A stretch of 64,000 nucleotides of DNA from Ornithinimicrobium ciconiae (GTDB lineage: Bacteria; Actinomycetota; Actinomycetes; Actinomycetales; Dermatophilaceae), in the NCBI RefSeq assembly GCF_007197575.1, contig NZ_CP041616.1, positions 868,001 through 932,000 of the forward strand. Reading direction: 5' to 3'. The translations under genes were made by a program, and so were the position numbers. Below are positions 56,509-64,000 of the stretch, in pieces (position 1 is the stretch's first letter; each line of letters starts with the position of its first letter). The notes beneath the pieces were generated by a model. That model did no database searches. It saw only the letters and a program-made list of their open reading frames with translations, and had not been told where the DNA came from.

Positions 56509-57666
56509 ATGCCCACCATCAAGAACATCAAGAACGACACCGCCAAGGTTGTCGACAGCGTCACCGACGAGGCCAGCAAGCAGACCGCCGTGGTCCGCGC
56601 CGAGGCGACCCGCGTGGCCACCGACCCGACTCCGCTGTATGCCGCTGTCGGCCTGACCGACTCCGTCGTCGAGCGTGCCCGTGAGACCGTCACCGAGACC
56701 GTCGCCAAGGCCAACAAGGTCGGCCGGGCGCTGGCCCCCAAGAACGTCAGCAAGACCGTTGCGGTCAAGGCCGGCGAGGTCAGCAAGAAGGCCGAGGCCC
56801 TGCCGGGCAAGGCAGTCAGCGACGTGACCGAGGGCCTGGGCAAGGTCCAGGACGCCTACCAGGGTCTGGCCAAGCGTGGCGAGGACCTCGTTGGCCGGGT
56901 CAAGGGCCAACAGGCCACCAAGGACCTGGGCAAGCAGGTCAGCACCGTCGTTGACCAGGGCAAGCAGCTGCTGGGCACCGCGTCCAAGGGCGTCACCGAC
57001 ACCCGCAGCGCCGCCAAGGCGACCGTGACCAAGGGCCGCCGCCAGGCCGCCGACGTCGTCGCCGACGCCGTTGCTGGTGAGGACGTCACGGTGTCCACCA
57101 AGCCCGCCACCAAGAAGCCGGCCGCCAGGAAGCCCGCTGCGAGCCGCAAGGCCGCCACCACGTCGGCCCCGAAGGCTGCGGCGACCAAGTCCACGACGAC
57201 GAAGGCTGCGAGCAAGCCGGCCACCAAGGCTGCCGCGACCAAGTCCACGACGACGAAGGCTGCGAGCAAGCCGGCCACCAAGGCTGCGGCGACTCAGTCC
57301 ACGACGGCCAAGTCCACGACGACGAAGGCTGCGACGACGAAGGCTGCAACGACGAAGGCTGCGAGCAAGCCGGCCACCAAGGCTGCCGCGACCAAGTCCA
57401 CGACGGCCAAGGCTGCCAGCAAGCCGGCCTCCACGTCCACGGCCACCAAGTCCACCGACACCACGGCCACGAGCACCCCGGCCGCCAAGGCTGCGGCGGA
57501 CAAGAGCACCACCACGACGGCGGCCGCCAAGCGCACCGCCACCACGGCGCGCAACGCTGCGACCAAGACCGTCGAGTCCACCCAGGATGTCGTGGCCGAG
57601 ACCGCGAAGACCACCGAGAAGGTCGTCGACGCCGCCACCGCCACTGCCTCCAAGGTCGGCAACTGA
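56509..57666 (+). CDS. hbhA: HBHA-like protein with Lys/Ala/Thr/Ser-rich repeat tail
   Basis: A 385-residue protein. The N-terminal half (about 1-190) is a helical coiled-coil-like region resembling mycobacterial heparin-binding haemagglutinin (YAAVGLTDSVVERARETVTE…). The C-terminal half is a histone-H1-like tail of KAA, KST and KPAT units. In mycobacteria HBHA is a surface protein that binds heparan sulfate through its Lys-rich tail; similar tails also bind DNA or lipid. There is no signal peptide. AAGGAG lies 5 nt before the ATG. It follows the XRE gene by 24 bp, so they form an operon. Adhesion in this organism is not implied. Confidence 0.85.
   Translation: MPTIKNIKNDTAKVVDSVTDEASKQTAVVRAEATRVATDPTPLYAAVGLTDSVVERARETVTETVAKANKVGRALAPKNVSKTVAVKAGEVSKKAEALPGKAVSDVTEGLGKVQDAYQGLAKRGEDLVGRVKGQQATKDLGKQVSTVVDQGKQLLGTASKGVTDTRSAAKATVTKGRRQAADVVADAVAGEDVTVSTKPATKKPAARKPAASRKAATTSAPKAAATKSTTTKAASKPATKAAATKSTTTKAASKPATKAAATQSTTAKSTTTKAATTKAATTKAASKPATKAAATKSTTAKAASKPASTSTATKSTDTTATSTPAAKAAADKSTTTTAAAKRTATTARNAATKTVESTQDVVAETAKTTEKVVDAATATASKVGN
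57181..57432 (+). repeat. 54-bp in-frame repeats in the HBHA-like tail
   Basis: Two adjacent 54-bp copies (57181-57234 and 57235-57288) are identical except at the last base and encode 18 residues each (ATKSTTTKAASKPATKAA). Shuffled partial copies follow to about 57432. Such repeats expand and contract by slippage or recombination, changing the tail length without a frameshift. Confidence 0.85.
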
Positions 57667-57674
57667 TCAACCCC

Positions 57675-57695
57675 GCTCGGTCCGACTGACCGAGC
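57675..57695 (+). terminator. Hairpin after the HBHA-like gene
   Basis: GCTCGGTC pairs with GACCGAGC around a 5-nt loop (CGACT), 9 nt after the stop codon and before the asparaginase promoter. Confidence 0.55.
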
Positions 57696-57718
57696 ACGAT
57701 GACCACTGCGGTGGGGAC

Positions 57719-57724
57719 TAGGCT
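57719..57724 (+). promoter_or_regulatory. -10 element of the asparaginase gene (leaderless)
   Basis: TAGGCT ends 7 nt before the GTG start at 57732, and there is no ribosome site. Confidence 0.55.
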
Positions 57725-57731
57725 TCACGCC

Positions 57732-58715
57732 GTGACCCCACCGCAGTCGTCGTCTGAGCCCCCTTTGCACACCGCCCCCGTCGTGGCCCAGGTGGACCGC
57801 AGCGGCTTCCTTGAGTCGGTGCACCACGGGATCATCGCCACGGTCGCTCCGGGAGGAGAGCTCACCCACGCGGTGGGCCCGGTGGACAGCCCGATCTTCC
57901 CCCGGTCCTCCAACAAGCCGTTGCAGACGCTGGCGATGCTGCGGCACGGACTGGACCTGCCCGGCCCGCTGCTCGCGCTCGCCAGCGCCAGCCACAACGG
58001 TGAGGTCTTTCACCTCGACGGCGTCCGGGAGATCCTGGCGTCGGCAGGACTCACCGAAGAGGCCCTGCAGAACACCCCTGACCGCCCCATCTATGAGCCT
58101 GAGCGAGAGCGCTGGATCGCCGCGGGGCAGGGGCCCGTCTCCCTGGCCCAGAACTGCTCAGGCAAGCACGCGGCGATGCTGGCCACCTGCGTCGTCAACG
58201 GCTGGGACACCACGACCTACCGCGACCCGGAGCACCCGCTCCAGCGGGCCATGGCGCAGACCCTGGCCGAGCTCAGCGGGGAGGACGTGGCCGCCACCGG
58301 CATCGATGGCTGCGGTGCCCCGGTGCTCGCGATCAGCACCGCCGGCCTTGCGAGGGCTTTTGGACGGCTGGCCGCCGCGGCACCGGACACCCCAGAGGGC
58401 CGGGTGGCTCGTGCGATCCGCCAGCACCCGGAGTTCCTTGGCGGGACCGGCCGGGATGTCACCGACCTGATCCGGGCGGTGCCCGGGCTGATCGCCAAGG
58501 ACGGTGCCGAGGCGGTCTATGCCATCGGCCTGTCCGACGGGACCGGGATCGCCCTGAAGATCACCGACGGCAACCAGCGGGCCCGCACGGTCGTCGCTGC
58601 GGAGGCGCTGCGCGCCGTGGGCGTCACCGAGGACCTCTCCGCCCTGGACGCTGACCCGGTCCTGGGTCACGGCGCGCCGGTCGGCACCATCAGCGCGCTG
58701 CCCCTCGGGCGCTGA
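57732..58715 (+). CDS. Asparaginase (AnsA/PF06089-type)
   Basis: A 327-residue protein of the actinobacterial/rhizobial asparaginase family: SPIFPRSSNKPLQTLAML (about 56-73, serine/lysine motif), ASASHNGEVFHLDGVREIL, QNCSGKHAAMLATC (about 138-152) and IDGCGAPV. These proteins share a beta-lactamase-like SxxK element and hydrolyse asparagine to aspartate and ammonia; the family is unrelated to E. coli type I/II enzymes. The GTG at 57732 is preferred to 57699 because TAGGCT is 7 nt upstream. dtd follows 6 nt after the stop codon. Confidence 0.85.
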   Translation: MTPPQSSSEPPLHTAPVVAQVDRSGFLESVHHGIIATVAPGGELTHAVGPVDSPIFPRSSNKPLQTLAMLRHGLDLPGPLLALASASHNGEVFHLDGVREILASAGLTEEALQNTPDRPIYEPERERWIAAGQGPVSLAQNCSGKHAAMLATCVVNGWDTTTYRDPEHPLQRAMAQTLAELSGEDVAATGIDGCGAPVLAISTAGLARAFGRLAAAAPDTPEGRVARAIRQHPEFLGGTGRDVTDLIRAVPGLIAKDGAEAVYAIGLSDGTGIALKITDGNQRARTVVAAEALRAVGVTEDLSALDADPVLGHGAPVGTISALPLGR

Positions 58716-58721
58716 CCCCGC

Positions 58722-59147
58722 ATGCGTGCCGTCCTGCAGCGGGTGACCCGCGCCAGCGTGACCGTCGAGGGCCGGGTCGTCGGAGCGATCGACCGTCCCG
58801 GTCTGCTCGCGCTGGTCGCCGCCACTCACGACGACGGCCCCGAGGACGTGGAGCGGATGGCCCGCAAAATCGCTGAGCTGCGGATCCTGCCCGACGAGGC
58901 CTCAGTCTCCGACCTCGGGGCTCCCGTGCTCCTCGTCAGCCAGTTCACGCTCTATGGCGACACCCGCAAGGGCCGCCGTCCCGGCTGGTCCCACGCGGCG
59001 CCCGGACCAGTGGCCGAGCCACTGGTGGCAGCCGTGGCTGAGGACCTGCGCTCGCGCGGCATCGACGTGGCGACAGGCGTGTTCGGCGCACAGATGCAGG
59101 TGGAACTCGTCAACGACGGGCCGTTCACCATCCTCGTCGACACCTGA
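58722..59147 (+). CDS. dtd: D-aminoacyl-tRNA deacylase
   Basis: A 141-residue Dtd, the normal length. It starts [21 protein letters not shown] and carries [20 protein letters not shown], the Gly-cisPro region and the terminal [11 protein letters not shown]. It removes D-amino acids (and glycine) from mischarged tRNA in the cytoplasm. The ATG lies 6 nt after the asparaginase stop codon, so it is cotranscribed and translationally coupled. Confidence 0.95.
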   Translation: MRAVLQRVTRASVTVEGRVVGAIDRPGLLALVAATHDDGPEDVERMARKIAELRILPDEASVSDLGAPVLLVSQFTLYGDTRKGRRPGWSHAAPGPVAEPLVAAVAEDLRSRGIDVATGVFGAQMQVELVNDGPFTILVDT

Positions 59148-59206
59148 CCGGCGCCCCGGCCAGCACTAGCCCACCGGCCAACACCAGCCCACCGCCCGGC
59201 GAACCG

Positions 59207-59212
59207 TAGGCT
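59207..59212 (+). promoter_or_regulatory. -10 element of the DUF2516 gene (leaderless)
   Basis: TAGGCT is separated from the ATG by 6 nt (GGACTC), and there is no ribosome site. Confidence 0.55.
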
Positions 59213-59218
59213 GGACTC

Positions 59219-59539
59219 ATGCCGACCTTCCTCGACGTCCAGCAGTGGGTGGGGCTTGCGCTGGGTGCCCTGGCCCTCGGCATCCAGGTGTGGGCGCTGG
59301 TCGACGCGCTGCTGACCCGCGCGGACGCCTTTGTCGCCACCGGCAAGCGGACCAAGGGCTTCTGGGTGGCCGTCGCAGGCGTCGCCTCGGCGATCGGCCT
59401 GGTGCACCTGCGGCAGCCGTTCGGCTTGTTCAACCTGATCGCCATCGTCGCGGCAGCCGTCTATCTGACCGACGTGCGGCCAGCGGTCGCCCAGATCCGG
59501 GGTCGTGGCCGGGGTGGGACGACCCGCGGGCCATGGTGA
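59219..59539 (+). CDS. DUF2516-family small membrane protein
   Basis: A 106-residue protein with three hydrophobic helices (about 10-32, 47-63, 69-86) and a Gly/Arg tail. QVWALVDALLTRADAF and VYLTDVRPAV match DUF2516, found next to hbhA in mycobacteria (Rv0476). Function unknown. Its end overlaps the next gene by 7 nt. Confidence 0.85.
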   Translation: MPTFLDVQQWVGLALGALALGIQVWALVDALLTRADAFVATGKRTKGFWVAVAGVASAIGLVHLRQPFGLFNLIAIVAAAVYLTDVRPAVAQIRGRGRGGTTRGPW

Positions 59540-60369
59540 CCGCGGCACGCACCTCGCGGATGTCCGGTCCCACCGGTGAGCTGGAGATCCTCACCGCCGG
59601 GCGTGGGCAACCGCACACGGTCCTGGCCCACGGCCTGGCAGGGTCGATCCCCACCACCCGCCCCTACGCCACCGCGGTCCCCGGTGCCCGCACGTTCCTG
59701 CACTTTCGCGGCCACGGCAACTCAGCCAGCCCGGACGGGCCCTGGGAGTATGCCGGCCTCGCCGCCGAGCTCTGGGCCGTGGCCGACCACGTGGGTGCCA
59801 GCCAGGCACTGGGCATCAGCATGGGTGCTGGTGCCCTCTGCGCCGGACTGGTCAGCGACCCCGACCGGTTTGACCGCCTGGTCCTGGTCCTGCCGGCAGC
59901 GATCGACCGGCCCCGGGACGACACCGCGATGCGTCGCCTCGGCGCGTTGGCGGACCTGGTGGACAGCAGGGACCAGGACGCGGTGGCCGCGCACCTGCTC
60001 GGCTCCGAGCCCGCATCCGTGCGGGCCGAGCCCGCGGTCCAGCAGTGGGCACGCGGCCAGGCGGCTCGACTGGTCGGCACCGACGTCGCCCGGGCGCTGC
60101 GCACCTTGCCGGCCCTCGCCCCGCTGCCCGACCGGGCGATGCTTGCCCACGTCACCGCGCCCGTGCTGCTCCTTGCCCAGCAGGGCGACCCCACCCACCC
60201 CGAGTCCGTGGCGCGCGAGCTGGCCGAGGTGCTGCCCGGTGCGATTCTGCAGGTGCTGCCCCCGGGTGGCATCATGTGGGAGCACCGCTCCCGCGTCCGT
60301 GACCTGGTGGGTGCGTTCCTGACACCTGCCAGCACGACACGACAACCGACGCCGGGGGAGAGCGCCTGA
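59533..60369 (+). CDS. Alpha/beta-hydrolase fold protein
   Basis: A 278-residue hydrolase: VLAHGLAGSIPT (oxyanion strand), HFRGHGNS, the nucleophile elbow GISMGAGAL (Ser near 97) and LLLAQQGDPTHP for the acid residue. The catalytic His region is unusual: PPGGIMWEHRSRVRDLV, where His follows Glu. The substrate is unknown. The ATG at 59533 overlaps the DUF2516 gene; its stop codon overlaps the cupin ATG (TGATG), so the three genes form one unit. Confidence 0.82.
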   Translation: MVTAARTSRMSGPTGELEILTAGRGQPHTVLAHGLAGSIPTTRPYATAVPGARTFLHFRGHGNSASPDGPWEYAGLAAELWAVADHVGASQALGISMGAGALCAGLVSDPDRFDRLVLVLPAAIDRPRDDTAMRRLGALADLVDSRDQDAVAAHLLGSEPASVRAEPAVQQWARGQAARLVGTDVARALRTLPALAPLPDRAMLAHVTAPVLLLAQQGDPTHPESVARELAEVLPGAILQVLPPGGIMWEHRSRVRDLVGAFLTPASTTRQPTPGESA

Positions 60370-60824
60370 TGAGCGATCACGAGACCACGACACAGCACCT
60401 CGACACCCCCGAGGAGCTCGCCGAGGCCGCGAGCGCCCAGGCCACGGAGGCGACGCCGACCGCCTATCACGACCGCACCCAGGACGTCTTCGAGATCGAA
60501 CGACCCTGGGGCAGCTTCCAGCAGTTCGCCACCAACGAGACGGTGACCGTCAAGACCGTCACGATCCAGCCCGGGCAGCGACTGTCCCTGCAGTTCCACG
60601 GCGAGCGCAACGAGATGTGGCAGGTGCTGGACCACCCCGTCGACATCACGCTGGGTGAGCGCACCTGGTCGGCCCAGCCCGGCGAACTGGTATGGGTGCC
60701 CGTGGGCACGATGCACCGCATGGGCAACTCCGGTGACCAGCCCGCCAGGGTGCTGGAACTCGCCTTCGGCGACTTCGACGAGGGTGACATCACCCGCGTC
60801 GAGGACGACTACCGCCGCACCTGA
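60369..60824 (+). CDS. Cupin, mannose-6-phosphate isomerase type II-like
   Basis: A 151-residue protein. After a 40-residue acidic lead it has the type II phosphomannose isomerase/GDP-mannose pyrophosphorylase C-terminal cupin: ERPWGSFQQF, VKTVTIQPGQRLSLQFH, ERNEMWQVL, and GELVWVPVGTMHRMGN for metal-binding His and Glu. As a stand-alone cupin it may isomerise a sugar phosphate, or be a non-catalytic sugar binder. It is translationally coupled to the hydrolase. Confidence 0.85.
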   Translation: MSDHETTTQHLDTPEELAEAASAQATEATPTAYHDRTQDVFEIERPWGSFQQFATNETVTVKTVTIQPGQRLSLQFHGERNEMWQVLDHPVDITLGERTWSAQPGELVWVPVGTMHRMGNSGDQPARVLELAFGDFDEGDITRVEDDYRRT

Positions 60825-60836
60825 GACGACCCGCGG

Positions 60837-61661
60837 CTACGGCCGGGGTGCCACGGCCGCCCAGGCGACCTCCAACTCGCCCAGGCGCCAGCGCTGCCGG
60901 TTGCCCAGCATCGGCCACCCCTGGCCGATGAGGTCCTCGACCGTTGCCAGGAAACGCTGTCTGGCTCCATAGGGCGCGTGTCCGGCGGCCCGGGACCAGG
61001 CGGTGTCCAGGGCGACCATCAACTCGTGCACCCGCTCGCCGGGCACGTTGCGATGGATCAGTGCCTTGGGGAGCCGCTCGGCGACCACCGAGGGCGCCTC
61101 GATGTCCCGCAACCGCCAGGACAGCGTCAGCGACCGTGGCTGGGGTTGGCCGTCGACGGCCCGGACGTCGACCCAGGAGCCCAGACGTCCCACCTCGTTG
61201 CAGGTGCCCTCGACCAGGGCGCCCCCGGGTGCCAGCCGCCCGACGATCCGGGACCAGGCCTGCGCGACCTGCCCCTCGTCATACTGACGCAGCACGTTGA
61301 AGGCGCGGACCAGCAGGGGAGCGGGGAGTCCGTGCAGGGGGATCTCGAAGCCGCCCCGGGCAAAGCTGAGCCCCGGTGGGTCCGCGTGTGGTTGCGCCGC
61401 GCGGACCCGCTCCTCGTCGATCTCCAGGCCCACCACCACCACGTCGGGACGCACAACAGCGAGGCGGTCGCGCAGCTCCAGGGTGGTCACGGGATGCGCG
61501 CCATAACCGAGGTCGACGACCACCGGGGAGGGGGCGGCGGCACGCAGCAGGGGACCATAGGTGTGCACCGTCCACCGGTCGACGCGCCTCAGCCTGTTGG
61601 GGTTGGTGGTGCCCCGGGTGATCGTGCCGACCGGTTGCTTGTTCCCGCGCGCCCCAGCCAC
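60837..61661 (-). CDS. Class I SAM-dependent methyltransferase-like protein
   Basis: A 274-residue protein. Motif I is VVVDLGYGAHPVTTLELRDRL (about 50-70), followed by VVVVGLEIDEERV (motif II) and a region of helices ending GWPMLGNRQRWRLGELEVAWA. The substrate is unknown; it resembles uncharacterised actinobacterial methyltransferases placed next to mshA. The GTG at 61661 is chosen because TATCGT lies 6 nt upstream and it avoids overlap with mshA. The cupin gene ends 12 bp from its stop codon. Confidence 0.78.
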   Translation of the reverse strand: MAGARGNKQPVGTITRGTTNPNRLRRVDRWTVHTYGPLLRAAAPSPVVVDLGYGAHPVTTLELRDRLAVVRPDVVVVGLEIDEERVRAAQPHADPPGLSFARGGFEIPLHGLPAPLLVRAFNVLRQYDEGQVAQAWSRIVGRLAPGGALVEGTCNEVGRLGSWVDVRAVDGQPQPRSLTLSWRLRDIEAPSVVAERLPKALIHRNVPGERVHELMVALDTAWSRAAGHAPYGARQRFLATVEDLIGQGWPMLGNRQRWRLGELEVAWAAVAPRP

Positions 61662-61667
61662 GACACC

Positions 61668-61673
61668 ACGATA
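61668..61673 (-). promoter_or_regulatory. -10 element of the methyltransferase gene (leaderless)
   Basis: TATCGT is separated from the GTG by 6 nt (GGTGTC), in the spacer shared with divergent mshA. Confidence 0.6.
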
Positions 61674-61727
61674 GGGGTCATGCAAGACTGAATGATCAAG
61701 AACCGCGAGCGTGAGGAGACCACGACG

Positions 61728-63035
61728 GTGAGTGAGACCGACCGGGTTGCTCGGGTGGCGATGCTGAGCGTGCACACCTCCCCCCTTGACTCCCCGGGCA
61801 CCGGTGACGCCGGCGGCCTGAATGTCTATGTCGTGGAGACCGCTCGGCGGTTGGCTGCCCGAGGCACGGACGTCGAGATCTTCACCCGAGCGACCGATGG
61901 TGCGCTGCCCGAGACGGTCCGCATGGGCGAGGGCATCCTGGTGCACCACATCCCCGCGGGCCCCTACGAGGGGCTCGGCAAGGACGACCTGCCGGGCCAG
62001 TTGTGCGCGTTCACAGCCGGCGTCATGCGCACCGCCGCGGGTCGCCCGGAGGGCTGGTATGACGTGGTGCACTCCCACTACTGGCTCTCGGGCCAGGTGG
62101 GCTGGCTCACCGCCGACCGGTGGAACGTGCCCCTGGTGCACACGATGCACACGATGGCCCGGGTCAAGAACGCCCAGTTGGCCGAGGGGGACAGCGCCGA
62201 GCCTCCTGGCCGGGAGATCGGGGAGGCGCAGGTGGTCGAGGCCGCCAGTGTCCTGGTCGCCAACACCGACGACGAGGCCGACCAACTGGTGCGGCTCTAT
62301 GACGCGGACCCGGCCAAGGTCAGGGTCGTCCCCCCAGGGGTTGACCTGGGGGTGTTCACGCCCGGGGACCAGGCGGAGGCGCGACAGACCGTGGGGCTGC
62401 CGCAGGATGCCCTGGTGGTGCTGTTCGTGGGTCGGATCCAACCGCTGAAGGCACCCGACGTCCTGATCAAGGCGACCGCAGAGCTGGTCCGCCGGGAGCC
62501 GTCGCTGCGCTCGCGGCTGGTCGTGGGCGTGCTCGGCGGGCCCTCCGGCTCGGGCCTGGAGCGGCCCGAGGCGCTGCAGGAACTCGTGGCCGAGCTCGGC
62601 CTCGGTGACCTGGTCCGGTTCGTGCCGCCTGTCTCCCGGGCGCAGTTGGCCCACTGGTATCGCGCGGCGGACCTGGTCGCGGTGCCTAGCCACAACGAGT
62701 CGTTCGGGTTGGTGGCCATGGAGTCCCTGGCCAGCGGCACACCGGTCGTGGCCGCTGCCGTCGGGGGCCTGCCCGTGGCGGTCGGCGACGGCGGGCTGCT
62801 GCTCGAGGGGCACGATCCGGTCCGCTGGGCGGATGCCATCGGTGGGTTGCTCGCCGACCCGGAGCGACGGGCCACCCTGGCCCGGGCCGGGGTGCGCCAT
62901 GCGGCCGCGTTCGGGTGGGACCGCACCGTGGACCTCCTCGACGAGGTCTATCGACAGGCCCGGGCAGACCTGCGGGGTGTGGGAGATGTCGCGCTGCTGC
63001 CGCGGGCCCCGGTGCCGGTCATGGTCTCGCCGTGA
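61728..63035 (+). CDS. mshA: D-inositol-3-phosphate glycosyltransferase
   Basis: A 435-residue GT4 (GT-B) enzyme joining UDP-GlcNAc to inositol 3-phosphate, the first step of mycothiol synthesis. Visible: [24 protein letters not shown] (N-terminal loop), [52 protein letters not shown] and the donor motif [18 protein letters not shown]. The GTG at 61728 is preferred to 61692: GAGGAG lies 9 nt upstream. With mshD at 51 kb the window holds two of the mycothiol genes. The stop codon overlaps the ybjN start. Confidence 0.96.
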   Translation: MSETDRVARVAMLSVHTSPLDSPGTGDAGGLNVYVVETARRLAARGTDVEIFTRATDGALPETVRMGEGILVHHIPAGPYEGLGKDDLPGQLCAFTAGVMRTAAGRPEGWYDVVHSHYWLSGQVGWLTADRWNVPLVHTMHTMARVKNAQLAEGDSAEPPGREIGEAQVVEAASVLVANTDDEADQLVRLYDADPAKVRVVPPGVDLGVFTPGDQAEARQTVGLPQDALVVLFVGRIQPLKAPDVLIKATAELVRREPSLRSRLVVGVLGGPSGSGLERPEALQELVAELGLGDLVRFVPPVSRAQLAHWYRAADLVAVPSHNESFGLVAMESLASGTPVVAAAVGGLPVAVGDGGLLLEGHDPVRWADAIGGLLADPERRATLARAGVRHAAAFGWDRTVDLLDEVYRQARADLRGVGDVALLPRAPVPVMVSP

Positions 63036-63553
63036 GCGTGGACGAGGAGAGCCTGACGCGGCTCCGGGCCGCCCTGGACGAGGTCGGCGTGGACTACGAG
63101 GAGGGGGCACGACCCGGGGAGCTCGTGGTCACCCTGCCGGGGGAGCGCAAGCTGCGGACGGTCTGCTCCCTGGTGGTGGGCTCTGAGGCGCTGTCGGTCC
63201 AGGCGTTCGTGATCCGCAATCCCGACGAGAACCATGCCGCGTTCTACCGCTACCTGCTGCGTCGAAACCTGCGGATGCCGGGGCTGGCCTATGCCATCGA
63301 CGGAGCCGGCGACGTCTACCTCACCGGCCGGCTGCCCGCACGGGCCATCGACGCGGCAACTCTCGACCAGTTGCTGGGCACCGTGCTGACCGCCTGCGAC
63401 GAACCGTTCAACGAGCTCCTCGTGCGGGGCTTTCTAACCTCAATGCGCGCAGAGTGGCGCTGGCGGATCTCTCGCGGCGAGTCGACCGCCAACCTGGAGG
63501 CCTTCCGCCACCTGCTGGAGGGTGACGAGCAAGGGCCGGACGCGAGCGTCTGA
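63032..63553 (+). CDS. YbjN-domain protein
   Basis: A 173-residue protein of the YbjN family ([25 protein letters not shown]…, [39 protein letters not shown]…[10 protein letters not shown]), with an alpha/beta fold like type III secretion chaperones. Its equivalent Rv0487 also follows mshA in M. tuberculosis. YbjN proteins are linked to stress and motility regulation in E. coli; the role here is unknown. The GTG start overlaps the mshA stop codon (GTGA). Confidence 0.9.
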   Translation: MSVDEESLTRLRAALDEVGVDYEEGARPGELVVTLPGERKLRTVCSLVVGSEALSVQAFVIRNPDENHAAFYRYLLRRNLRMPGLAYAIDGAGDVYLTGRLPARAIDAATLDQLLGTVLTACDEPFNELLVRGFLTSMRAEWRWRISRGESTANLEAFRHLLEGDEQGPDASV

Positions 63554-63590
63554 GCCGTCTGAGGTGGTGGAGCCTCGGTCTGACGCGTGG

Positions 63591-64000
63591 TCAGGCAGGA
63601 CTGATCAGCGAGGGCCGATAGTCCTCCGGCACCGGCAGACCCAGCAACACCAGCAACGTCGCCGCCAGGTTGGACAGCCCCGGGGCGTCCAACCCCGGCA
63701 CGGTGGTCCACCGTTGTCCGGAGTAGTCCGCAACATAGAGCGGGATGAGGTTGGTGGAGTGCGCGGTCTTCCACAACGGCGTGCCGTCCGGCGCCATCCG
63801 CGGGGCGCCGGCCTTGTCACGCTCGACCATGTCCTCGCTGTTGCCGTGATCGGCGGTCACCACCAGGCAGCCACCAGCAGCCCTGACCGCCTCAGCGATC
63901 CGCCCCACGGCCTCGTCCACCGCCTCGACCGCGACGATCGTGGCCTCGAAGTTGCCCGTGTGCCCGACCATGTCGCCGCCGGCGAGGTTGGAGCGCAGGA
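63591..64000 (-). CDS. gpmI: 2,3-bisphosphoglycerate-independent phosphoglycerate mutase, C-terminal part
   Basis: The last 136 residues of an alkaline-phosphatase-superfamily mutase; the 5' part lies beyond the window edge. Visible are LRSNLAGGDMVGHTGNFEATIVAVEAVD and the metal-binding VTADHGNSEDMV; HSTNLIPLYVAD supplies the last His. It interconverts 3- and 2-phosphoglycerate using two divalent metal ions. It converges on ybjN. In M. tuberculosis the cofactor-dependent Gpm1 (Rv0489) lies near the equivalent position, an unrelated fold. Confidence 0.93.
   Translation of the reverse strand, partial: LRSNLAGGDMVGHTGNFEATIVAVEAVDEAVGRIAEAVRAAGGCLVVTADHGNSEDMVERDKAGAPRMAPDGTPLWKTAHSTNLIPLYVADYSGQRWTTVPGLDAPGLSNLAATLLVLLGLPVPEDYRPSLISPA

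Noticed and set aside
57181..57432. CRISPR-like or mobile repeat
   Set aside because: The repeats are in-frame coding repeats of the HBHA-like Lys/Ala tail.

Overview
The window is high-GC (roughly 70%) chromosomal DNA from an actinobacterium. Evidence: mycothiol genes (mshA, mshD), a WhiB protein, a GlnR-type orphan regulator, a GAF-ANTAR protein, an HBHA-like Lys/Ala-rich protein, a DUF2516 protein and a LytR-CpsA-Psr protein. Three blocks keep the neighbourhoods known from Mycobacterium tuberculosis: nitrobindin-like, glnR, mshD (Rv0813c-Rv0819); mutT1, ppk (Rv2985-Rv2984); XRE regulator, HBHA, DUF2516, mshA, ybjN (Rv0474-Rv0487). Clostridial-type cell-wall-binding (CWB2) repeats, TreY/TreZ, paired Pit transporters and Ppk suggest a Micrococcales member near Intrasporangiaceae. 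That placement is inference. I see no rRNA, tRNA, prophage, insertion sequence or CRISPR array.

Layout. 0-2 kb: the start of an unidentified gene, two decayed genes (a GPP34 relic and an alpha/beta-hydrolase relic) and an intact EEP-family phosphoesterase. 2-15 kb: two large secreted proteins, a SpoIID/LytB protein and a subtilase, each with three CWB2 repeats; between them lie an NCS1 permease, a cysteine hydrolase, a MurA with Asp at the usual Cys position, a DinB-like protein and a TrmB/LuxR hybrid regulator. 15-25 kb: a Ski2-like helicase, small regulators (Rho_N protein, WhiB3/WhiD type, GAF-ANTAR), a glycosyltransferase, an SDR, a fatty-acyl-CoA ligase and the first DUF47-Pit phosphate transport pair. 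25-39 kb: phosphoketolase, MetH, a SigE-family ECF sigma factor with two tandem paralogous membrane proteins, and treY/treZ flanking a hemerythrin-like gene. 39-46 kb: tandem repeats, a second DUF47-Pit pair, then pstSCAB behind an obvious PHO box. 46-64 kb: cardiolipin synthase, mutT1-ppk, mshD-glnR, nitrobindin-like protein, LCP protein, YgfZ, XRE-HBHA, asparaginase, Dtd, small metabolic genes, a methyltransferase, mshA-ybjN and the C-terminal part of a cofactor-independent phosphoglycerate mutase.

Two themes stand out. First, phosphate: two low-affinity Pit systems, one Pho-regulated high-affinity Pst system and Ppk lie within 27 kb, which fits an organism that stores polyphosphate. Second, many genes have no Shine-Dalgarno sequence but carry a TANNNT-like -10 element exactly 6-7 nt before the start codon, so leaderless transcription appears common. 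This spacing also decides several start codons. At the DNA level the heptamer GGCATAC/GTATGCC is enriched in all reading frames, and Tyr codons favour TAT in an ordinary gene but TAC in pstS.
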